NCBI GenBank assembly: GCA_051453625.1
Contig: JBOZIK010000001.1
Coordinates: forward strand, 3,796,195-3,849,538
Length of the DNA: 53,344 nucleotides
From: Welwitschia mirabilis
Lineage: Eukaryota > Gnetophyta > Gnetopsida > Welwitschiales
Direction of reading: 5' to 3'
Part shown: one piece after another, positions 34,401 through 45,390 of the stretch
Numbering within the stretch: position 1 is the stretch's first letter
Layout: every line of letters starts with the position of its first letter
Made by a program: the position numbers and the translations under genes
The notes under the pieces: model-generated
Databases searched by the model: none
The model's input: the letters and a program-made list of their open reading frames with translations, nothing else
What the model was told of the DNA's origin: nothing

Positions 34401-35262
34401 AAAGTATTATTTTTTATTTTAGTATCCATATTTTTCTTATTTTATCCTATACAAAATGTTATACCATTCTACTTGACCTTTTGGCATTATCAATATAATA
34501 CCTGATTTTAAATTTCATTGGACATCTATATTATTAATGACCTCTATTATGATAATAATAATAAATAATATTATTTGTATAATTAATGCCTTGACTTGTA
34601 GTTCCAAATATTGAATAAGAAGGTTAAAATGCTTCTTGTAACTTCATTATGTCCCAAGACATTTTTATCATTTAATTATCTCCACTATTCAAGTATAACA
34701 TTTAAGGTTTCCTTTTCTTGGGTAAATTTCTCATTGATCTTCTTTAAATTAAATTGTTCCTATCTTACAAACTTCAATTCACATGTTAGTCTATTAACCT
34801 TAGCATTAAGGGCTAAGGTTTTTGAAGATAATTGATTGCTGATATTTTTTTTCTTATTTATAAGCTTTTTCATAAGTATGAAGTAATTTTTTAATTTTAA
34901 TACATACCTTTTTTAGTTTAATAAACTCATCAAAAATTAGTTCATACCTTTTTTAAAGATTCAAAGTTGTATGCTTTTTGCTATCTATTTTATCTTCTTC
35001 TTCTATCTTATCTTATTCTTCTTGAGAATGTGCAATGGCCATGAGAGCAGGATAGATTTCTTCATAAGAGATTTTTTTTTCCTATTATAAGTTCTGTGAT
35101 TTTTTCTTCTTCATTTATCAAACCCTAAAACTCATAATATTGTAAGAACATTTATATCCACATCTTCTAATAGGCATAGTTTATCCATTTGAAGAGTGAA
35201 GATCTGCCGAATGGCACACCTTCCATTGTTTACTCAAAGAAGTTACTTCCTTTCATTAGTAC
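34401..35262 (-). pseudogene. gag pseudogene of COP-2 with internal deletion
   Basis: Minus strand. It starts MEGVPFGRSSLFKWINYAY (about 35205-35150), the N-terminal copia gag block. It then jumps to a Lys/Glu-rich coiled-coil part (ALMAIAHSQEE, YELIFDEFIKLKKVCIKIKK, KFTQEKETLNVILE, about 35050-34690) and a decayed zinc knuckle (HHRGH...YRCPMK, about 34550-34520). Most of the UBN2-type core is missing between the first two, pointing to a deletion of several hundred bases near 35090. Confidence 0.7.
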
Positions 35263-35264
35263 CT

Positions 35265-35276
35265 TCTTTGATATCA
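35265..35276 (-). other. Primer-binding site (tRNA-Met type) of COP-2
   Basis: TGATATCAAAGA on the minus strand, compared with TGGTATCAGAGC. It abuts the 5' LTR. Confidence 0.75.
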
Positions 35277-36764
35277 CTTAAGAATTGATTTAAACTCATA
35301 GGGGAGGGGTGAATGCATTCCATCAAATAAAAATTTAAGCTAATAACATAAATATATAAAAATACACAATAAAAACATCTTATCAAATAATGTAATTTTC
35401 CAACTTGGGTATGTCCATACACAAAGGGTATCTTCTTCTTACACTTTTAGATATTATTAACCTACAAGAAAATAGTGGTTTTTTATCATACCATCAACCT
35501 TATGATAAATAAAAGTCTCTTTACAAGATAGCACTCTCTTCTTCTCAAGGGAATAGTGGTTTTCATAGGTACACCAGAAACCTTAATAATAATGAGAGTC
35601 TTCTTGCAAGGTAGCACTCTCTCATTCTTAAGGGAATAATGGTTTTCTGACTCACTAATAACCTTTTTCATAAACAAGTGCTTAAAAGCACAATATTAAA
35701 TGCACACCCCTATAAGGATTACCTTACAAAGAATTTGATATTCAAGAATATATTTTACAAAAATATTTAATAATAAGATAGTCCATAATATAAACCAAAG
35801 AATAAAACACAACAATAAGCCTAAATATATTACTTTGAGGGATATTTAAGCTTTTTACTATTGTTGTTATTATTACAAGTATGAATGAATAATTTAGCAA
35901 TGAATATCCAAGAGTGAATGATAATAGCAATGCTAACTCCTTTGTAATGATGCCTTGATTCTTCATGAGAAGTGCCTTTTACTCATGCAAGCTTTCTTTT
36001 GATGTTGACCATTGAGAGCCAAGAAATCTCTGTATCTCTAGTTAATTAATAAAGTGTCAAAAGTTCTCTTTAGATTTTTGACATTAAGGCTTTATAGTAT
36101 CAAAGAAGATTTAGCTATTTTAGCTTGAAAGGTAGCCATTTAATTTTGTAACCATCATGTAATAGATAGTCAAAGTTTATGCTTTGGATGTGTAACTTTG
36201 GTTTTAATTGACATGAAATTTGGTCTAAAATGTATTCAATTTTGTATACATATTCACTCTAGATGTCTTTACTTTTGTAGACATCTCTAGTCAACTTACC
36301 TAGATTTTCATAAATTTTACTTTATAGTATCCTTCAACCTCGTGATTACGAATTCATCATGTAAAAGTTCATAACTCACCTGGAACATAAGATATTAGAC
36401 AAAAATGAAATTAACTCTATTACTTGTTTTAGCTTAGTATAGATGTCTTCATCTGTGTCAAGTTCAACTTTCAATTTAGTCATCTTAAATATGGTAGTAA
36501 TATTTTAACATGTGACTGAATTCCAATACATTCAAGATGTCTTCATATTTTTAGATGTCTTTACTTAAGATGTCTTCAATTTCTCAAACATATTTAAACA
36601 ATTGATTTTATAGTTTTAGTATCTCATCCTTTTTGTAAAATATTGTCTTTAAATATCCATCATGATTTAGTACCTATCAAGATCTAATGTACCTCTAATG
36701 ACCTATTTACATAATGACACAAAATGTTTGATAGGTAAAATCATTAAAACTAGATTTACCAACA
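35277..36764 (-). repeat. 5' LTR of COP-2
   Basis: About 1488 bp. On the minus strand it starts TGTTGGTAAATCTAG and ends CCCCTCCCCTATGAG..AATTCTTAAG before the primer site. The outer half carries repeated AGATGTCT octamers (plus strand, for example near 36257, 36427, 36535, 36556 and 36572). Confidence 0.78.
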
Positions 36765-37424
36765 TGTCCTAATACTTCAAGTTTTTCCACCACATTTTCC
36801 AAACAAAATATCCATTACAGTGGGAGATGAAAGCCATTCTATAGATGAGGAAAGGCTTAAAAAGCTTTTTCATGATATGATTAATGGATAGTTATATAAG
36901 AGGAATTACATTTGGGTAGTTACTTAAGGAGGAATTTATGATGATGACGTGTCCTTTGACTCATGATGCAACTACCAATAGGTGTCATGTCATGTTTCTT
37001 CCATGCAATAATCCTCATTACTATCACATGTTATGACATGTCATTTTGCACTTCCATCATGTATCTTTAAAGTTGAAGGTTTATTCTGGTTTATCATCTA
37101 GCTAAGTCTATGAGTGTAATTTGATGAACTTTCCAAAAGAATGCAAGAACATGAGTTTGAAGTGAATCTACCTTAGAAAATGAGTGGTGCTGGTGGATCC
37201 AAATAGTAGCATGACATTGTTTGCTAGAATTTCTTTAGTTTTATGAAATATTCTAGAAGATAGTAATAAACCTACTTATGTTAGGCAAAAGCACATATTT
37301 ACATGAAATATGATAAAAAGGGTAAAAGACATTATTTTATGATTAAAGTAATGAGTTTAGTATCTTTCCCTATGCAAAATTGATCAACTATACTTGCTTG
37401 AAATCTCAATTTATGCAAGTAACC
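36765..37424 (-). repeat. GB-1 5' LTR, block 3 (outer end)
   Basis: Reverse complement of the first ~650 bp of the GB LTR (38842-39490). Strong matches are GAGGAAAGGCTT..AAGC.TTTT (36848-36872) and TTTGAAGTGAATCTACCTTAG..ATGAGTGGTGCT (37157-37191), mirroring 39080-39110. The end near 37424 is approximate. It completes the LTR begun at 7326 and 29006. Confidence 0.68.
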
Positions 37425-37904
37425 AAATTCTTTCAAATTAAATACATTGTTTTACTAAAAATTAAGAAAAAGAGGCTTTCTCTATGCATAAACAGAAACA
37501 CTTGCTAAGTGGAAGAATTAAAATGAAAATTATTAGTCCCTTTCTTAGTTAAAAATTATTTGACACCCTAGGTTTTGATGCATTCTTTTAATTTTAGATT
37601 CATAATATTAAATATTTCTGCACCTTGAAAGACATCTAAAATGATAAAAATAAATTCCTATAAATTTTAAAGATGTTTACTGATATAAATTTTAAACTAT
37701 TACTTAGAGGTAGTGAAGACATCTATTAACTTCAAGGCATCTATAACAAAAACACTAGACACCTACCTGTTTAAAAGACATATGTTCTACTTTTTCAATA
37801 GTTGACATCTAAAGACATCTATATCATTAAAAGAAAAATTTAAATAGACATTTTCATCTTTAAAGACATCTTTAACTTGGACATCTTTAACTTAGAGAAA
37901 ATAT
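37425..37904. other. Unassigned sequence with AGACATCT octamers
   Basis: No gene seen. 37630-37871 holds four exact AGACATCT words (37630, 37717, 37813, 37864) plus GACATCT variants near 37804 and 37881. COP-2 LTRs are rich in the reverse complement AGATGTCT, so this may be an inverted LTR piece of a related copia element. Confidence 0.45.
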
Positions 37905-38815
37905 CTAAGACCTCATTCTTATGTGTAAGAAAGGCCACTTATGTGAAAAAAGAATAGTCATCAACAATAATTGAATAATATCTTTTTCATTAAAACTTTT
38001 AATATAAGATGGACTACCAATATCAAGACATATAAGGTCTAATGAATTATTAGTAGTAATAAAATTTTTCTTAATAAATCTTACCATTGTTTTCTTTTAC
38101 TTTTGACAAGCTTCACAAACCTAGTCATCAAAATTTTGTAATTTTGAAAGTCTTATTACCATGTCTTTGAAGAACAAATCCTTTAATAGGTCTTTGTTCA
38201 CATGTCCATTCTTTCTATGTCATATCTTTGAATTGCCTGCAGTACTTAGCAAATACTTGATGTCTTTTTTAGAGATATCTTACAAAATAGTAACACACAT
38301 ATTTGATTTTCTAAGTTTAACAAAAAGAATCTTGTTTGAATTGTACTTTTTTATGATACAATCATCTTTAGTAAAATTTATAGAGAAATTTGCATTACGT
38401 AATTGACTAGCACTACATAAACTATGTTGTAAACCTTCAACATAAAATATATCTTTTGCCTTAGCTAGATTACTTCCTTTAAAGGTTTTAATACTTTTAA
38501 TTGGTGCTTCCATGTTGTTGCCATAGTGACCATAGCTTTGTCTTACTCAACTAAGGAAGTAAAACTTGATTTATTACCAGTTAGATGTTTAGAGCATATA
38601 CTATCAACATACCAGACATGTCTCTTCATGGCACATAACATAATCTAAGATAAGAGTGTTGGCCTTGATTTTGGAATTCAAACCTTCTTTGGTTTTACTT
38701 TTACAAAACATTGTACTATTCTCTTTGGCCTCTTGGTCCTATTAGCAAAGTATCTATTACTAAACTTGAATGGACAATTAACTTGATAAAGACCACATTT
38801 TTAATAATAATAGGT
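37905..38815 (-). pseudogene. COP-3: copia fragment, integrase start to gag zinc knuckle
   Basis: Minus strand and collinear with 33660-34570 of COP-2. A gag zinc-knuckle remnant KCGLYQVNCPFKF (about 38800-38762) is followed by the protease/pre-integrase segment, an open stretch of 77 codons (38513-38280) with EGLQHSLCSASQLRNANFSI. The integrase start (38087-37905) has IKKNFITTNNSLDLICLDIG. It stops before the catalytic core. The outer side was cut where GB-2 begins; reverse transcriptase was not found nearby. Confidence 0.75.
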
Positions 38816-38841
38816 AATATTATTATGTAAGCTACATACTC

Positions 38842-40208
38842 ATTATTAGCATGTAAAAATTGGCATTCAAGTCAAGATAAATCACCAAATTATCTTAATA
38901 GAAGACATTCATATAATCAATTTTATTATAAAAACATGTCTTCTATTGATTTCTATATTAATTTTGAACTTATCATTTTCCCATGACATTTTTAGGTTAA
39001 TTATAATATTTTGAGGAACTTTGCAAAAGATTATGATTATTCAAGCTAAAACACTAATGCTGTTGTCTAGGACTACTAGCACCATTGGTCATTCTAGGTA
39101 GATCACCTCAAATTTTATGTTATTGAATTGTCACCAAAAATGAGATCAGATGCAGTTATGGGCTTGATCAAATTTTACCTTGAAAATAACTTGCATCTTT
39201 GATGAAATGTAGTAATGATGACAACAACATGTAGTAGTAACATGTGGCATCACTAAGTAGGAGGATAGTAGAGACACATGATGATGATAGTAGTTAGCAT
39301 TAGTAGTAGCATAAAGGAGCTGAGTGTTGACTACGTCATAAGAATCTCTACATAATGAATAGATGATAAAATGCTCCTCCTAATGCCATCATTAATTAAT
39401 CACTCATCTAATGCTACAAGCCAAAAGGCTTGTAGCCATTCCTCACCCCCATCCTTACCTGTAGATGAGCCCTAAGCCCTTTATTATAATTATCCTTCAT
39501 TTGGAAAAAGTATAAAGTCTTTGGAGTGTTAGCTATGATGGTCTTCTGAGGAGCTCCTTGGGGAGTGAGATTGCTTTAGATGATAGTCCAAGAATTCATT
39601 TCTTCTTTCTTTAACTTTGATGTAATGTTCTTATTTTTTATTTAATTTCAAAGGGTTTTTTTTATTATTATTAGTTTTAATTCATTTTGTAGTAGAAATG
39701 CTTAAGTAACATGCACTATCAAGTCTTATGTTGGTCAACTGAGTGAATTTGTTAAGTTAATTGATCTATCTTAATAATTTCATGGATCTTATGCACTGAA
39801 AAGTTTATACTTTACATTTTTATTATTAGGCTATGAAGGATCAGTGACTTTCAAATTCACTAATACTCAAATGATGAATGAGATTATATTACCATAACTC
39901 AAGTCTTTACACTTAATAGTCTAAAGTTATTTTTAGGAGAGTGCATCATATGGTCGAGTGAGGAATCATTGAAGGATAAATTAGATCAACACTTAGAACT
40001 ATTTTAGTTCCTTTTTTTTAGATAAAGTTTCAAAATAAATTTCTAAAACTCTCTTCTTTTTACCTTTTCTCTTTTTTAATTTGTAACTTACAAGTTTAGT
40101 AATAGTTTATGTAATTTCTATTTAGATAACCCTAATTATTCCTATGGAATAATGATACTTCTTCTTATCTAGTTTTAAATCTAATTCATATATATATAAA
40201 CAAATACA
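38842..40208 (+). repeat. 5' LTR of GB-2
   Basis: About 1367 bp, matching 43782-43830 plus 45330-46647. Shared blocks include GAAATTTTACCTTGAAAATAACTT (39160-39190 and 45605-45630) and TAGGAGCT.AGTGTTGACTAC (near 39316 and 45750). The TATA box of the 3' LTR copy has become CTGTAGATGAG here (39459-39469). The start is fixed only to within a few bases. Confidence 0.78.
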
Positions 40209-40212
40209 ATTT

Positions 40213-40230
40213 TAGCACCATTGCTAGGGA
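40213..40230 (+). other. Primer-binding site (tRNA-Asp type) of GB-2
   Basis: TAGCACCATTGCTAGGGA, 13 of 18 matches to TGGCGCCGTTGCCGGGGA, and all five differences are G-to-A or C-to-T. Same primer class as ATH-1 and ATH-2. Confidence 0.82.
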
Positions 40231-40949
40231 TAATGGTATTATGACTGCTAAAAAGATAGGAATTTTTATTTTTTATAATTTTTAGGTAGTTTTTATTTTT
40301 CTAGTGATGGGTACTAGTCCTCTCCAGTGATACTTAAACTAGTCTATTTTCTCTTTCTTTTGTATATTTGTTTATCTTTTCTTTCTGGTGATTGGTAATG
40401 GTCATTTTTAGTGATACCGAAACTAGTTCTTTTTTGAGTTTTTTTAAAGTTTTTTTGCTCTAACTTGATTTGGTTGTAATTCTAATAGTTTTTATTCATG
40501 TTTTAGCCTAGGAGCAAAAAAACTAAAATTTAACTCACTTTGCATGGTTTTCATTCTACATTTCAAATTCTAGTTTTAATTTTCTATGCAAGCTTACTAT
40601 TAAAAATACTAAAAATATAAAAAAATTTAATTAGTTTTTATTAAGAGTAGATTTGTGTGCATTTCCATTTTTATTTCTATTTTTTGTAACCCTATAATAC
40701 TCTTCGATCTACAAGACATTTACAAAACTCCATGTTTTTACTGAAACTATAAGTTTCATTCTAATTGACACTGTTACCTTTTCTAACCAGTGTCACTAGT
40801 CATTTTACTTAGAACTATTTGAAATTTTATGGAATTTCTTCCCTAGACTATCTAAAATTTTTTGTATATCATGTCCCTCTAAAAACTTAAAAAGTTAAGA
40901 AAATGTAACTTTATAAGTACATTTCATAATCCATTTTCTAAAAACTTAA
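40231..40949 (+). other. GB-2 leader
   Basis: T-rich, no coding signal. Two imperfect copies of GTGATAC..AAACTAGT.. lie at 40337 and 40433, about 95 bp apart. Shared with GB-1 (7130-7170). Confidence 0.5.
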
Positions 40950-42130
40950 CGTGAGTTGGGTGTATAATTGCTTTGAAACACCATCTGAATGCCACTATTT
41001 TGGCCTATGGAGACTATGATAATCCTTATAACATGCCTAATTACATTTGACCTAAAAATGTAAGAGATTTTATTTAGCCTAAGAAAACTGTAGGCAACTA
41101 TATCAATGATCCTAATCATTCATCATCTTTTCCTTATTCATTTGACTAACACTCTTCATATACTAATCAAACTCCTTATATTGAATTTAAAACATCTTAT
41201 TTTGAATAAGTGTTTAATCCCATACCTTTTATTACACCTCATGACCCTTATCCTTTATCACTTGATTCTTATCATTCATCTTCCTTCATGCAACAACCTT
41301 CATCCACCTCATTTGAGGAGTTGGTAAAAACTTTTATGGATGCTCAAAACCAAATTAACTAAAATCATAAGAGAACTTTGAAATAACACTTCTATTTCCT
41401 AAGTAACCTTCAAAAAATCCTCTAATAAATAACCTAAAATAGTGTTCAAATCATTAGAACTCTTAACCAGTAAAGAGGAGACATTTCTATAATCCATTAA
41501 TGTAAGAGTCTTACAAGCACTAAAAGAATTAAGGATAGGAAAACCAATGATATTCAAGACATATCCTTTATTATTAATTAAAAAAACCAATGAAGAAATA
41601 CATTAGAATCTTAAATATAGGAATGCACTAGTAAATGATTAATTATGTATAAGAAATCTATACTTTGGTAAAGGGATAAACATATTAGAGGATAATTTAT
41701 AAGATGAACAACAATGTGAGGAAGGCTATAACTTAGATAGTTATACGGAAAAGGATGAATCATTAATTAAATTTAATTAAGAAAGAATTGAATTACAACT
41801 CCTATTACTTAAGCAATCACATGAGGAGGAACCCACTAGTGACCTTAATGAGAAAAATAACATTAGTAAAAATCCTATACTTAATCCATTCTATTAGAAT
41901 TCCTCTCAAAAACTTCATAAGCTAATCATTTCATCTTTACCTTTATGTACTAAGTAAAACCTAAGCCTTAATAAAGAAGACAAAACTTCTACAAAATTAA
42001 AACCAACTTTTAAAGACATTAATTCTTCTAATTAATACTTATCTTATTAAGTAGTTTCTAATTCATTTTTATCTTCTTTTCAAAATGATGTCTTGTAAGA
42101 GTCATTAATTAAATATAAACAAGATAAGGG
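40950..42130 (+). pseudogene. Short gag-like frame of GB-2 (broken)
   Basis: Plus-strand blocks: MPNYI.PKNVRDFI and KKTVGNYINDPNHSSSFPY (about 41030-41140); NPIPFITPHDPYPLSL and SFMQQPSSTSFEELVKTFMD (about 41215-41345), which resembles the low-complexity stretch plus 'SLEDLLK.FM' block near the end of Athila/Tat gag; NSVQIIRTLNQ (about 41430), the linker after it; then acidic SYTEKDESLIKFN and LLLLKQSHEEEPTSDLN (about 41735-41850). No capsid core or CCHC knuckle is apparent. Stops at about a dozen places. GB-1 has the same blocks. Confidence 0.55.
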
Positions 42131-43770
42131 ATGGAATACTATGATCTTAAATGCATAAACTTTGCTACCTATATTAATGTTCTCTTAAATTTCATAAACT
42201 CTTGTATAAAAGTTTTCCTAGATTCTCTTCTAGTTCAAAATACTTTGTAAGGTTTCAAATCATTCGACCTTGATTTCCACACTTTTAAGCCTTCACATAC
42301 ATATCACGTTAGAGAATTCTTAGTTTTATTATATTTTTTTTAGGTTATATTTATTTTAGAAAAAAATAAAAACTTTAAAAACATGTGTGCTTGATGATCT
42401 CTATCAGCTAAAACCTCAAAAGCACTATCATCTGTATAACCATTGCCTTAAACCATTTTACTTAGAAAATCCCAAAGATCTTCCTCTTATGTCCCTTTAT
42501 TTGTCCTTCCATTTCCTAATAACCCGTTAAGTCAATGAACCTTCATCTTAACCATCACTCTATTAATTTTTAAGACTTACAAATCCAAGTTGATGGCCTT
42601 AAATAAAAATTAGTATTAAGTGATCTCATCATTTCCTAAGTAACAGTTTTAATTTAGTTTATTTATGAGTTTTTAAGAAAGATATATACTTATTTCAAGT
42701 GTTATTGATAAAAGCATATTTACTTAAGGTTTTCAATTTTAGTAAGAATTAGTTAAAAAGGTGGGATTTACCTTTATATATATTCCTTAAGCTTAAAACC
42801 TTTGATAGGAATAAAACTTTTATTGATTAGGCTAATGAGTCAATGACCCCTCTAATGTGCATTAAAAAAATGAATATGAAAAGATGAATAAAATAAAAAT
42901 AATATATCTCATCTTTAACACACATGATATTAGTTAGTTAATTGGATTTAGTTAACTACATTGGGGCTATGAATGCTCATTGATAATGTAGCTTTAATGA
43001 TCTATTTTATGATATGTTTGACTACATTAGGGCTATATACACTTGCTAGAAATGCAAAAATAACTCCTTTATACATCAACATGCTTAGTCCTATTAGAAG
43101 GAGATATCATAATACTAGATGACCAATGTGATTTAAAGGATTAAATTAAGGACATACATGCTAGTAGAAATGAAATTAAAGGAAAGAAAAAGGTATGAAT
43201 TGAAGGATTTATATAATCTATTGTCTTTTAACTTACATACTTAGGATTTATTATGATTTCTTAAATTTGTATAAGTTACTTGATAAAACTATGCTTATTT
43301 GATATTTAGATCCATAAAAAATTAAAAAAAAATATTAAAGGCCATTAACTCAGATAGGTTTGCTTATTTATTCATTGGTTTAAGATTAAGTCCATTATCA
43401 TATTTTCATTTTCCATCTTTATCATCTATTCCACTTCACCCCTGTTTCATAAAAAATAAAACTCAAGGCATAAACCACTTTGACTTATTATTTTTATTTT
43501 GCATTAGTTAGTTTTTCCTTATTCTCAAATTCTTTTAACACTTTTCACCATATAACTTTGAGGATAAAGTTCAATTTTAGTTAGGAAGTATGGCATCTAG
43601 TTTTCACATCAACATTTTACCAATCTTTCCATTTTGATGCCTTAATTATAGAAAATTAATTATAAAGTTTTTCAAAGTCATATCATTTTCACACTTGAGT
43701 GCTTTGACTTAGACAATTTTTCTATGATTAACCATGTCATTATCCTTTTTTCAAGGCACTAGTAAAAGTC
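42131..43770 (+). other. Non-coding 3' part of GB-2
   Basis: About 1.6 kb without a recognisable family. A fragment HYHLYNHCLKPFYLENPKDL (about 42420-42480) recalls the end of Athila/Tat integrase (NGHRLKPYY) and could be the scar of a pol deletion, but this is weak. Near 43553-43590 is the AACTTTGAGGATAAAGTTC type of sequence often found downstream of pol in such elements. Shared with GB-1 from about 42700 on. Confidence 0.5.
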
Positions 43771-43781
43771 TAGTTAGGGGG
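43771..43781 (+). other. Polypurine tract of GB-2
   Basis: TAGTTAGGGGG followed at once by the LTR start TGTATTAACATG. Confidence 0.8.
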
Positions 43782-43830
43782 TGTATTAACATGTAAAAAT
43801 TAACATTCTAGTCAATTTAAATAATAAAAT

Positions 43831-44925
43831 TGAATGATCTAGAACCCTAAAATGGGGTAAATAATATTTAAAAAATAAATTGAAAGACTTCCTTCATAAA
43901 GTATTGAATAGTAAAAATATTTGTGCATATGAAATAACCAAAATGATCTGAAAGAAAATTAATTGAAAATAGAAAATACCAATGAAGATTAACAGAAACA
44001 TGATTTATAGTGGTTTGAAAAATGCCCTACCATACTCTTGATAATTATCTTCTATCTAAGACTAATTTGGATCTTTATTACTCACTTTCCAGGTATCTTA
44101 GGTGCACTTGTAACCTTTTACAATCAGACTTTTCAGAGACTTACTCTCAACCTTTTGAGAGAATGATTTTTGATGTTAATAATATGTAACAATGCATAAG
44201 TTTCACCAGATATAAAGTACAACAATGATAATACTATACTATTTAAAAATGATATCACAAATCCAAGTACATATAGTATAAAATGATTGANNNNNNNNNN
44301 TTAGGGTTTTACAAGTAGATCTAATACTTTAATAAATGAAAACAGGAAGGCAATGGCTAGAAAAATCTTATTTTCATTATGATCAGTCAACCCCTTGAAA
44401 TGTCTAGCTTACTCCATTGAGTGCCATCACTAAAATTGGTTAACCCCATCTTCTTCCAATAAACCTGAGTTCTTTATATATTCATGTTCAATCAACCCTA
44501 TTAGGGATCCAATCAACCACATAAGTTTAGGACCAGTCGACTACATTTTAGTCTAGTTGACCCCATATGAAGAATAACGAAAAACATGTTTAGCCCAGGT
44601 ATAATCAACCCCTTAGGAATCCAGTCGACCCCTTGATAATAAAAGGTTCAAAATTTTTTTAGTCCATGTCTAGTTAATCCTTTAGGAGTCTCGTCGATCC
44701 CTTAATGAAAATATATGACAAATTATTATATAGGTTCTGTCAACTCCTCAGGAACCAGTCAACCCCTGTGAGGGTCTAAAACTTGTTAAGTTCAAGCATG
44801 GCTAGTGAGAAATGTTTATTGCTTCCAACTTATAAGGATTTAATATTTTCTATAAGGAATACAACATATTTTACTACATCATAAAATATTAGTTTAACAT
44901 CAACTTGGTAAATTATAACTTAACA
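43831..44925 (-). mobile_element. Solo LTR of the COP-1 copia family
   Basis: About 1095 bp including 10 N. On the minus strand it begins TGTTAAGTTATAATTTACC and ends CTAGATCATTCA, the best-preserved TG...CA ends of this LTR family. It carries the GTCGACCCCTTAGG-type array and the CTTTTACAATCAGACTTTTC region (plus, 44116-44135) seen in the COP-1 LTRs. No internal sequence is present, so LTR-LTR recombination probably removed the body. The flanks AAAAT and CAAAC both match CAAAT of the uninterrupted GB LTR (38895-38905), consistent with a decayed 5-bp target repeat. Confidence 0.82.
44291..44300. other. Small assembly gap (10 N)
   Basis: Ten unknown bases within the solo LTR. Confidence 0.99.
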
Positions 44926-45390
44926 CAAACTACCTTAATTAAAGACATTACTATAATTCATTTTATCATAAAAAGATATCTCTATTAATTTCTAGTCTAG
45001 TCAGCCCCTTAGGAATCTAGCCAACCCCTTGATAATAAAAGGTTCAAAATATTTTTAGTCCATGTCTGGTTAACCCTTCAGGAGTCTGGTCGACCCCTTA
45101 ATGAAAAGATATGACAAATTATTACATAGGTTCTATCAACCCCTTAGGAACCAGTCAATACCTCTGAGGGTCTGAAACTTATCAGGTTCAAGCATGGCTA
45201 GTGAGAAATTTTTATTGCTTCCAACCTACAAGGATTTAATATTTTCTATAAGGAATACAACATATTTTACTATACCATAAAATATTAGTTTAACATCAAC
45301 TTGGCAAATTATAACTTAACATAAACTACCTTAATGAAGGACATTAATATAATTTATTTTATCATAAAAACATATCTCTATTAACTTCTA
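44599..45390. repeat. Tandem duplication, 2 x 396 bp, spanning the solo LTR/GB LTR junction
   Basis: 44599-44994 is repeated at 44995-45390 with a constant offset of 396 (for example CCCCTT at 44609 and 45005; CATGGCTAGTGAGAAAT near 44799 and 45195). Each unit holds the last ~327 bp of the solo LTR plus ~69 bp of GB LTR, so the duplication came after the copia insertion. Confidence 0.88.

Larger units (their letters stand above)
29318..36764 (-). mobile_element. COP-2: Ty1/copia retrotransposon (Sirevirus/Tork type), dead
   Basis: Minus strand, about 7.4 kb, in its own direction: 5' LTR (36764-35277), tRNA-Met primer site, gag with long coiled coil, protease, integrase, reverse transcriptase, RNase H, polypurine tract, 3' LTR (30530 to about 29318). 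It inserted into the 5' LTR of GB-1; GB LTR sequence resumes at 36765. No clear target repeat is visible and the 3' LTR seems to lack about 170 bp of its far end. Unlike COP-1 it has no extra gene between RNase H and the 3' LTR. Confidence 0.8.
3969..37424 (-). mobile_element. GB-1: gag-only Ty3/gypsy element, 5' LTR split by two insertions
   Basis: Minus-strand element. Its interior (7325-3969) is collinear with the GB-2 interior (40213 to about 43375). Its 5' LTR lies in three blocks: 7326-7773, 29006-~29317 and 36765-~37424. Together these total about 1.4 kb, compared with 1367 bp for the intact GB-2 5' LTR, and run in the same order. ATH-2 and COP-2 fill the two gaps. No protease, reverse transcriptase or integrase is visible in the 3.3 kb interior. 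Its 3' end, with polypurine tract and 3' LTR, is cut off at 3969 by an ATH-family LTR. Confidence 0.72.

Noticed and set aside
41106-41327. His/Leu-rich 73-codon frame
   Set aside because: Alternative frame of the Pro/Ser/Tyr-rich gag-like segment of GB-2; the other frame matches GB-1 better.
42395-42490. Integrase C-terminus in GB-2 (LKPFYLENP)
   Set aside because: A single short resemblance to NGHRLKPYY without neighbouring blocks; kept only as a possible deletion scar.
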